Below, one piece after another: positions 55,805-64,000 of a DNA stretch of 64,000 nt (positions are counted from its first letter, which is position 1; each line of letters starts with the position of its first letter). The notes beneath the pieces were generated by a model, which saw nothing but the letters and a program-made list of their open reading frames with translations, made no database searches and was not told the origin of the DNA. The DNA is from Isoetes taiwanensis. Lineage: Eukaryota; Streptophyta; Lycopodiopsida; Isoetales; Isoetaceae. A program made the position numbers and the translations under genes. Where the stretch lies: assembly GCA_021234155.1 (NCBI GenBank), contig JAJEKV010000031.1, positions 13,693,748-13,757,747 on the forward strand, read 5' to 3'.

Positions 55805-57690
55805 AGTCCGGGCAACAACCTACTAACACCTCAGACTACATGGTCAATCCTCAATAGTCTTATCATTCCATACATGGACGAGCTAATCCAAGATGGCATA
55901 CCTTCTCATGATCTTTCAGCGATACATGTTCATGCCTTGGATTACATTTGTGTGTACCCACACCTTTTAGAGACAAAAATTTATTACTAATTACATGCTC
56001 ATTGCCTAAACCTTCAAAGGTAATATATCTGGTCATACCAATTTTAGTACTTTCTGAGATTCGAGTAGATGCTTTTTAATTAAATACAAGGCATCATACA
56101 TGAGCCATGGTAAAAGGCGGCCAGTTTAGATGTGAAGTGTTCAACTAAATACTCAAGCATTAACTTAACATGGAATGGTCATGAGAATACTGCCAGTTAT
56201 CATCCTTAAAACAAAGAGATATTGTCTAGCATAGCATACTTTTTAAACAAATAGACTCGATTAGTTACTTTGCCATATAAGTTCTGTAAGCCAAGATGTC
56301 TGACCCGGTTGATTGAACTCAGCATCGAATCCATCCTTTCAGTTCCATCATCCATGCAAAACACAATCCTAGGACAAAATTTTGTTAGGGAGAATATCCG
56401 TGCACGCAGCCAATCAAGCAAACGTGCTTACCAAAGTGGTAATGAAGCAAAACCAAAAAGGTACATTGGAGTATTCTCGGCTCTACGCCCTTCACAATGT
56501 AGCCTTTTGCCCAAAAGTTAGTGTAAAACAGCGGAAAAAGGGAATATAAGTAAACATGACATTTGCTCTGAAGCAATGGGCATATATTGATGCAATATGC
56601 ATCCTCTATAAAATATTTTTGAATGTTATTCCTTCAAACAACCCATTACGTACATTAGAGCACATATTGCTCTGATTACAAAACAATCATTATGAAAATA
56701 TTTCGTATATCAAGGGTTTATTAATCTAAAGTGATTCCTTATTCCTTGATCCTATTAATATACTTGATGTTTGTTACCATACTCTTATACGGCTTTGCCT
56801 CGTTAGGCTGGATATAATGACCATAAATTAAGCAATGTCATATGAAAAGCAAAAGAGTTTTCGGACGTATTTGAAGCTTAAGGTAACCATAAACATTGTT
56901 TTGCAGAGACTCCGGGTCTACTGGAAAGTTGATCTTGCTTTTAGGTATGACACCGACCAAGAAACTAATAAACTTCGTGTATTCCACTGCGAAATAAGAT
57001 ACTTGCCTAAGAGCAAAATACTGCTTTGAAAACCTTGTAGCACTTAAAATATTCAAAGATCATTCAAAGATCTACAGCATATTATATCTCTGCTTCCTTC
57101 AGTAGTCATACATTTATGCTTGCAGAGATATAAAGCGAACTTTGGAGTATCACTACATGTTTAGGATATCCAATAAGCTGATTTCGGATCTTGAATTAAG
57201 CCATTATAAGATACGCTATTCTTCCTACGGAACGCATGGCGACAAGGACTTCATGAACTTGTTTTTCGACATGCAAGCGGCAAAGAAGACATGCGGTTCA
57301 TGTATTAGCCTGAAAATAGCTATAACCATAAATACTCTAATACGCTGGTAGGCATTTTGCCTAAGCAGCATATCTCTGGCCTTCGGCCAAACCTAAAAAA
57401 TGGTCGTTGAAAATAGCCTTGCTTTAACATATTTTCCAACACAAATTATCCTTTAATTCTAAATTCAGAAGAAATGTATTTATTTGCATCATAAGTAATT
57501 AATTTTACTGCTATCTTCGATAAATCGGTAATAATTATATGCCATATTTGCATATTCAAGTGCATATGTAAAGATTACTCATACTAGTTGAAAAACTTTT
57601 CATTATGTTTCCATCTGATAGCTCATTCAAAGAGATACATGTCGGAAAAACTTTTATGTTTCCCATACTGATAGCTCATTCAAGAAGATA
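55805..57690 (+). repeat. Duplicated segment, copy 2 (1.89 kb)
   Basis: Partner of 53118-55085. It is shorter because of many one- to three-base gaps. It is followed by a long A-run (about 57704-57723). Confidence 0.85.
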
Positions 57691-57723
57691 CATGTCAATC
57701 AATAAAAAAAAAAAAAAAAAAAA

Positions 57724-59070
57724 ATTCTTGATATCACTATTACTCAAGATGTGGATCATTTTCTTACTTTATTTTAACCATTTATAATGTCATAAATCTT
57801 TGTGTGTAAAGTCATTGGTTCTTTCTATTATATCTTTTACATCACGTAGATGACTCTTTACCATGGAATATTTGTTACATCACCAAAATCTCCCTCCTCC
57901 TCCTCAAGACCAACTTGAATCTTTGGATCGGGACCATGGTGGAGATGGAATGCCTATAAATGGAGTATGTTTTGTGCTACTTTTACATCGTGATGCGGTA
58001 TTGCTATCTAGGAACGCCTAGGGTTACCATGACATTTGGTCACGCTTTCATTGTTTTATGATGCAAAGGGCATGCAAGTAAATATAGAACGAGACCAAAG
58101 TGGTTGTGTTTGGGGCAAACAAGGCGATCATTTACAGTTCATTATCAAGGTGAACATAAGTATGTGCTTCCACAAGTACCTTGCGATATTATGGATAGAG
58201 TCAAGTGGAATAATAACCCAGTGGGCAAAAGTAAATGGTGCCTCAAAGCACTGTATACAATGCAGCGTAGATGTGTCAGCGAGAATATGGAACTTTAGCT
58301 TGAAAAGAATGCTTTATATAACAACAGTTTCGTCAGTAGTTTTATGGATGTAGTATGGTGTCTGGATTAGCATTGGAACTTGGGAAAAAGGTTGACAAAA
58401 TTAAAATAAATTCCTTGATGCGAACTTGGAACAAAAATGCAAACTCCTATGATATGATGTTAGCGGAATATGGGATATTCCCTTGTTTACGGAGGTAGGC
58501 GTTTTGGAACTCCCTTAATTATGTCTATAAGGTCGTGTATATTAAGTTTCACCTTGGCTTTGGAGGAACCACGGGTTAAAGGAGCTGGTTGTTGATGCCA
58601 CTTTCGGTGGATGGCACAATGGGTGGATGAATATTCATGGTTAGCTTTATAAGATGATATGCATATGGGTCAAAATGAATGTTCTTGGGACATGGAGAGA
58701 TGGGCGGTAAAAAAGAGTTTTATAGGACCCATATTAATCACCATTGCAAGAGCAAAGTGACAGCAAGGAATTTCTAAAGCATGGGCATGCCATCTGCGGG
58801 ATGGTGAAACTCACATAGGCTTGAGTATTGAAGTGAGCAAATGGATGACATTCTGACATCAGGATATCATGTTCCATAGAGGCTGTTTTTAAAGCATGGA
58901 CTAATGTGTTACTATATCGGAGGATGCGTAGATGGTTTGTTTTTATAATGTTGAATGTACAGATTGAGCGTCTTATAGACTGTGATCTCACAAAGCGTAA
59001 TAATGAAATTTCATTTCATCTCTCCCTCCCTCCTCCCTCTTCCCCCTCCCCGATCTTGGGTCACTGTTTC
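57724..59070 (+). other. Degenerate unrecognised stretch, possibly once coding
   Basis: From about 57880 to 58750 short frames have protein-like words (GQTRRSFTVHYQGEHKYVLP, NPVGKSKWCLKALYTMQRRC), but no family was recognised and frames change often. It might be decayed transposon coding sequence. Confidence 0.3.
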
Positions 59071-59074
59071 TCTA

Positions 59075-59325
59075 GGGTTAAGTTTTGCCTATACTCTCTC
59101 TCTACTGTATGGTTTTACTTCTAGGCAGTTCTTGTGCAAATAATGTTTCGAATCTCAATTTTGGATTCTAAACGTCAGCGTCCTTTGAGCAACATTCCTC
59201 TCTTGCCTATTCTCTCACTACAAGGGTTTTGCTTCCCGATTACCCATATTGTTGTGCAAACAATGTTTCAGTCCCTCCTTTAGATTTAAACATCCAAAAT
59301 GATCCTTGAACAACACTTCCTCTCT
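59075..59325 (+). repeat. Two copies of a 125-bp dispersed repeat
   Basis: CCTATTCTCTCACTA, GGGTTTTG, TGTGCAAACAATGTTTC and a block ending CCTTTGAGCAACA recur at about 59085-59180 and 59205-59320. A third copy is at 61010-61112. A CT-microsatellite follows at 59320-59342. Confidence 0.75.
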
Positions 59326-61005
59326 CTCTCTTTCTTTTTCTCTTTTTTTGAAGGCCGAAAGCCAAAAGTTTATCAATGGAGATAAAAAGTACAAAATTGC
59401 ATGTCTCATCTAATGCATAAGCATAAAAAGATACTGAGGATCACGAACACAGGCACAATGTCACTAATCCGAATGAAGATTAGCAGTAAGAATCAATTGA
59501 GATCTTGAATCGGATACATTCCATCATTTACCGACTCAAGAGGAACCTCATCTTGTCAATATCTTTTGGGCCCGCATAGCCAACACCATGCGGATAGATA
59601 AATGCCTGCGAAGATGTGGTGTCTGCGGCGCTCCCCATATCGACCATAAGGCCAATCAGAACAAGATGGAATACCCCTCTGTTTAGGCGGGGGGCATGCA
59701 TTGAGATAGACATGAAGGATGCATCCTGGTCCAATGCTGTATTAAAAAACCTTAGCAAGAACTCACGCCCGGTGAACCTCCGGACAATAGAAGAGATCGA
59801 AAGAGCCAGTGGGCATATTACACAGATATGTGATGATCATAACTTGACGTTGGAAGAGCATTAATACACGGGGCACACAACTGGATAACTGCCATCATAA
59901 TAAAGACTTTAAATTGGAACCTTGTCCCAAAACCACTTCGCCATATGCAACAAAGTAGTAAGGATTAATAAAGCTTGATTATGATGAACCAACACCACTG
60001 CACGAATTAATTGGATAATACCGAATAGTCTTGTTAGGATGAATAGTGCCTTGTTAAATATCGGAAAAGTAGGCTTGCATAGCTGAAATTAGGTTTTATC
60101 CTTTGCTATTATCTCCTATGTTGAGCACAGGTGTGTTAGGTGTACTTAGCTCTAAGATGATGAAATTTGATACGATAATTCTTTGGAGCAGTGTGGTGCC
60201 TAGTACTTACTCCATGGTCTGCGGCACTAGCGAGGTTGATGCTTCTTTGTGTTATATGGAACCTATAGGTGTCACCCATCATGGCCCCGGAGGATTGTGA
60301 TGCTAAAAAGAAAGCGATATCACGGTTGACAATGCTGCCTTTGTAGATATTTTCATGAAAATCCCAAGGCACCCTTCGGTAACATCAACTTTGCACCATA
60401 AAGAGCCAAATTTTCTGCTGACCTTCTCCTGTCTGAGACACATCCCAACGAGAGGCGAGAACTTTGCCTAAAATTGATTTGAGGCAGTGGCGAGAGAAAC
60501 CCCGCACCGAACAGATAGAGACAACACTGCGAGAACCCATAGTCTCACGTATGGGGATGAGCTGATCTTTGCCGATGGGGTCTTAGGGGTTTGGGCGGTG
60601 GTACCACCACCATGGAGTCTCAATAGGGTGTGGATGGAAGGACATGGCCAAGGGTAGTTATTTACCTCCATGATGGTTGTTGCCTCCCATCTTTAACAAC
60701 CTGAGAAGAAATGGAAAACACTTGGAAAAGGCTACGAGGCTGAAATAATGCCCAAGGTGGGACTGGTTTGTTACCTTCTTGCCGATAGGGATCGGGTGAC
60801 CAAGAGCTTGTCTGAAGGAATAAATCAGGAAGTCGTCTTCTGTTCCAGAAGTCTCAAATGAACTTAAAAATATAGACTTTGCTCTTGATGAAGTCCAACA
60901 TACCAAGACTACGCCCATTTTAGAAGGTGCACTTTGACCAAACCACCTTAATCCACAATACCTTCTTGATGCCCATAAAGTTCGAACTATTGCAATAAAC
61001 TCCAT
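59326..61005. other. No supported gene; LINE-like 3' end possible
   Basis: On the minus strand, CTTTTGGCTTTCGGCCTTC at about 59350 followed by an A/G-rich tail looks like a LINE 3' terminus. On the plus strand RRCGVCGAPHIDHK (about 59605) is a knuckle-like word. Neither is enough for a call. Confidence 0.3.
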
Positions 61006-61112
61006 ATCTCTTACTTATTCTCTCACTAGGGTTTATTAATTGTTATACAAACAACATTTTTGAGTCCCATTTGGATTCTAGGCATCCAAAACTTCCTTTG
61101 AGCAACATCTAT
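61006..61112 (+). repeat. Third copy of the 125-bp dispersed repeat
   Basis: Shares TATTCTCTCACTAGGGTTT, CAAACAACATTTTTGAGTCC and CCTTTGAGCAACAT with 59075-59325. Confidence 0.7.
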
Positions 61113-62110
61113 GGCACTATAATCTCTATGGACCTCATCTACTTTTTACCCAAATAGCCATGGCGTTTATATAGCCCCACCCCAATCCAAATTTAGTTAG
61201 AACATATCAAACCACAACCCCTACCAAAGGCCATCCTCATAACCACACCCACAACATGAGCCCCTTGCATGACGAGCTCTCTGGGAGGACAGAGTGAACG
61301 AGGCCAACGAAATGGCCCACATCAAATGGCAAGGCGGTTATTGCTACTCAGGTTTGATGGCAAACCAAGCATCGACAGAGAAATACAAAACAACTCAAGG
61401 CAGAATTAAGTATAATACCCAAATTGTGGGGTGATAGAAGATGCGAGTCTCGGTCCCCGAGATACTCGAAGGCAATTGCTTGTGGAGAAACAATAGATTG
61501 CGAAATGGAAACATACACACAATGAGATAGAATACAACATACTATGATTGCCTGAGGAGAAGCGATAACAAAACAGCGAGGGTCTCGCTAGGGGCCGGGT
61601 ACTCCACCTTTACCACCACAGGAAGCCATGACAAGGATCTTGAGTGGGAGAAGGCGACAGCCATCTCCGTCACCAATCACTTGAAGGCCCGCTACCATGA
61701 TGCGAAGGTTGAATCGCCCAACTGAGAGAGCCGAGTCTGGCCAAGGTACTTCATAATAGGGTGAGACACGGCTGAACCCTCCATTGGGATCCACGCTTAT
61801 AAGCTGAACCAAGCTCTGTGCTCGAGATACGGAGGTGCGGGGAGGCTGGCGGCACTCGCTGGCTGGGCAAGGGCCTCCATGAGAGGCCGCGGGCAATCAC
61901 CGAGGCTGCGCGGCGGCATCGCTGTGGGGCAGGGGTACTCCATGCCAGGGGCCCATGAGCAATCACGAGGCCTCGGCTGAGGCCCTCGCCTCGATTTGGA
62001 CAAACATGCACCGCCATGGTATTTCCATCTATGGGGATGTTCTTTTATTTGCAGTAACTCTTGGCCTTTTCTTTTTACCTAGAATTTGATATCATATATG
62101 AGGAGGCGGG
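61113..62110. other. GC-rich stretch, no supported gene
   Basis: From about 61570 to 62000 the sequence is GC-rich and open in several frames on both strands. The peptides are Pro/Ala/Arg-rich and have no motif. Confidence 0.4.
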
Positions 62111-62114
62111 CTTA

Positions 62115-62570
62115 TACCTACTACAATTTAAAGTATATCACTTGTCAGACATAACACCTACCAGTACCTATTACCCGTGGGCTTGTTTTATAATTTGCAT
62201 ACGGCTAGGAACTTTTTCTTGCAGTTCCTCGGCTCATTGCCTCTGTGGGGGCCTACGCCCTCATTTGGGCACCTTTGCTGTTATTCCTCGACCTCGGCCT
62301 CGCCTGCTGGGGCCAACCAAGTTTGTCCTATTACACCGGTTCAAAAGTATCACCGTTAGAGACTTACTCAACCTCGGTTCCGGCCTGGTTGCATATACAC
62401 CTATTACCAATTCCAGGCAGGGGCCTCGCCGCGGTTTGGACGATGAAACCTCCACCTACTACCAATTTCAAGTATCACCCATTGGGGTTTACTCACACCC
62501 TCACTTATCAACTCACAAACACACTACTACTACTTCCAAAAGTATCACCCATTGGAGCATCTGCAACTAA
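62115..62570 (+). repeat. Degenerate repeat family around AAGTATCACC
   Basis: Four related stretches start near 62118, 62327, 62455 and 62524, each with a CTACTAC or CTATTAC start, TTCAAAAGTATCACCCATTGG-like core and, in three, a TTACTCA...CCTC end. Between them GGCCTCGCC words recur. Spacing is irregular (210, 128 and 69 bases). Confidence 0.5.
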
Positions 62571-63063
62571 TGTGAAGCATGGTGCAAAACCAGCAACAAT
62601 TCAGTGAAATTTGGCTCGATTTGGAAGAGGCCTTTACAGTCATAGTAGTCCACATATCCAAAAGCTTGTCACAGCGTCGTGGTCGCCCACTACTATATCG
62701 TAAGCAGCATACGCCACCACTACGACCAATGCCACAACCCAAAACCCTGACCTCTACATCAACTATCAAAGGCTTGTTGCTGAAAAGTTTAATGTTATGT
62801 AGACTCTCTCTTTATCGGATCTCCCGATTTGTAAACATCGTTACCAAGTTACATTGGCTTGTAAGTAGTTGGATACTAGTTTCGATTTAGAAATTTAAAG
62901 GCGATTTAAGTTTTGTTTGATCATAAAGGCTGTGAGCGAGTTTTCGAATCTTATATTTTATAAATCTTAATACTCAAAAAACTACTTCCTACATGGAAGG
63001 AACTCTACGCTCTTGTTCAAGTTAAATGGTGAAATTTATTTGGTGGTTGAGGAAGAGGCCTAA
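62571..63063. other. No supported gene
   Basis: A 103-codon frame at 62579 has no recognised motif. Confidence 0.4.
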
Positions 63064-64000
63064 CAACTTTTGAAGACATTGAAGACCCGGCGACATCGAC
63101 AAATGAAAAGAGGAGAGTGAAAGGACACAAAGAGGGAAGCACAATGGCAAACACCTCTACCGGTGGCTTAGTAGTACGAGGGCACCACCGACCTATCGGC
63201 AATCTTCATCGAATGGAAGGCGTATGTTAATCATGCGCATCAAGAATCTTGGAATTTGTCAAGCACCCGGCTGCCACATCCACGAGCTCATATCAGGAAA
63301 AAGATCTAGACCCCCCTTGACTTCGATGCACATGAGTTCAAATAGAAGAGCGCCATAATCTTACGTCGAAATGACAATTTATAGCGACACATGAGCACAT
63401 AGAAGCGGAGGGAAGACCACCCGAAGCGGCTCAAGTGAATGTCATGCAATACCAAGGAGCAACCAAAGCTGGACAACTACCACGGCACCTAAGGCCGACC
63501 GGGATGGAGGAAGATATTTTGTTGAAGAAGAGTTCCGGATCAAAAGCATGGAAACCACGAAGGGCGATTTCAATGCTTCAACCAAGTAGTTTGAGACTTG
63601 CGTGGACCCGATCCAAAGGATGAAGGAGGCGACCCAACCCGGTAGGTATAAATCACTCAAAGGCGACTAGGAGGAGCTATCGTGGGATGGAAAGGGGATG
63701 AACACACTTCTAGCACGGGTGACATCTCTAGCGAAGCAAAGTCAAGGAATAGGAGTCATGCTCAAAATTCAACCTGCGAGGAGGAATGACACTATCTACA
63801 CGCGGTTGCCATCTCGGAGCTTTGAAGGCGTGCAAGAATGCTTGATTGTAACAATCGGGCAATCTTACTCAAGCAATCAATGGCACCACACATCTTCAAC
63901 CTTCAATGGCACCGCATGTAGGGACATTGAGTGGTCATCGCACTCCACATGACAAGTAAATATATTAAGGAGAGCATTTTTCCACTCAAGGGGCCACATC
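63064..64000 (+). repeat. Repeat R, copy 2 (runs off the window)
   Basis: Partner of 34745-35690, same orientation, still matching at the last base of the window. See that entry and the first finding for the pattern of differences. Confidence 0.85.

Noticed and set aside
53118-57690. A retrotransposon with 2-kb LTRs
   Set aside because: No terminal TG/CA inverted ends, no primer-binding site, no gag or pol in the 720-base spacer.
59590-59870. Knuckle-like word CGVCGAPHIDH suggesting a LINE or gag
   Set aside because: Single word, no reverse transcriptase or endonuclease nearby in either strand.
61588-62017. Three overlapping minus-strand frames of 68 to 102 codons
   Set aside because: Pro/Ala/Arg-rich shadows of a GC-rich tract without motif or splice context.

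Overview
The window looks like nuclear DNA of a land plant with a repeat-rich genome. The grounds are spliced gene remnants (SAS10/UTP3-like, PPR-like), an A20/AN1-type zinc-finger gene, and several classes of plant retroelement: Ty3/gypsy with chromodomain, Copia with the initiator-Met tRNA primer site, two LINE families and a hAT-like DNA element. A seed-free vascular plant such as a fern would fit, but that is a guess from overall texture and not shown by any single gene. No bacterial operons, rRNA genes or CRISPR arrays were seen, and no complete tRNA gene.

Layout. 0-9 kb: LINE-family-A copies (51-411 and 8593-9150, minus strand), a Ty3/gypsy integrase scrap broken by a compound microsatellite (1490-1908), a possible RNA-polymerase largest-subunit scrap (2490-2775), and a hAT-like gene remnant with a 5' UTR intron (5600-7100). 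9.5-18.6 kb: an unrecognised exon-bearing gene fragment and its flank in three diverged copies, with a degenerate LINE-A reverse transcriptase (12003-13640) and a compact AN1 zinc-finger gene (13931-14281, minus) between them. 20.6-22.4 kb: a 1.6-kb gypsy LTR with primer-binding site. 23.1-24.2 kb: a small acidic-protein gene with an intron. 24.23-29.83 kb: a nearly complete LINE bounded by a perfect 16-bp target duplication. 30.4-31.5 kb: a 559-bp tandem duplication. 32.1-33.7 kb: a coiled-coil gene whose upstream flank carries an array of hairpin-forming repeats. 34.7-36.8 kb: repeat R and a collapsed gypsy pol. 37.1-38.8 kb: a copy of the SAS10-like promoter and exon 1, and an orphan exon. 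39.8-42.0 kb: a Copia-derived element that keeps gag but has lost almost all of pol, with matching LTRs and a perfect 5-bp target duplication. 45.6-50.5 kb: a PPR pseudogene followed by a multi-exon SAS10/UTP3 pseudogene. 53.1-57.7 kb: a 1.95-kb duplicated segment. 57.7-64.0 kb: mostly unrecognised degenerate DNA, ending in a second copy of repeat R.

Two general points. First, the only near-intact protein-coding candidates are the AN1 gene, the acidic gene and possibly the coiled-coil gene; nearly everything else is mobile or decayed. Second, when duplicated segments are compared, and when frameshifts are placed exactly, the differences fall very often on CAG/CTG triplets (CAG to CGG, CTG to CCG, one-base gains or losses at CTGG). 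This suggests consensus errors at CHG-methylated sites, so some apparent pseudogenes may be intact in the real genome.
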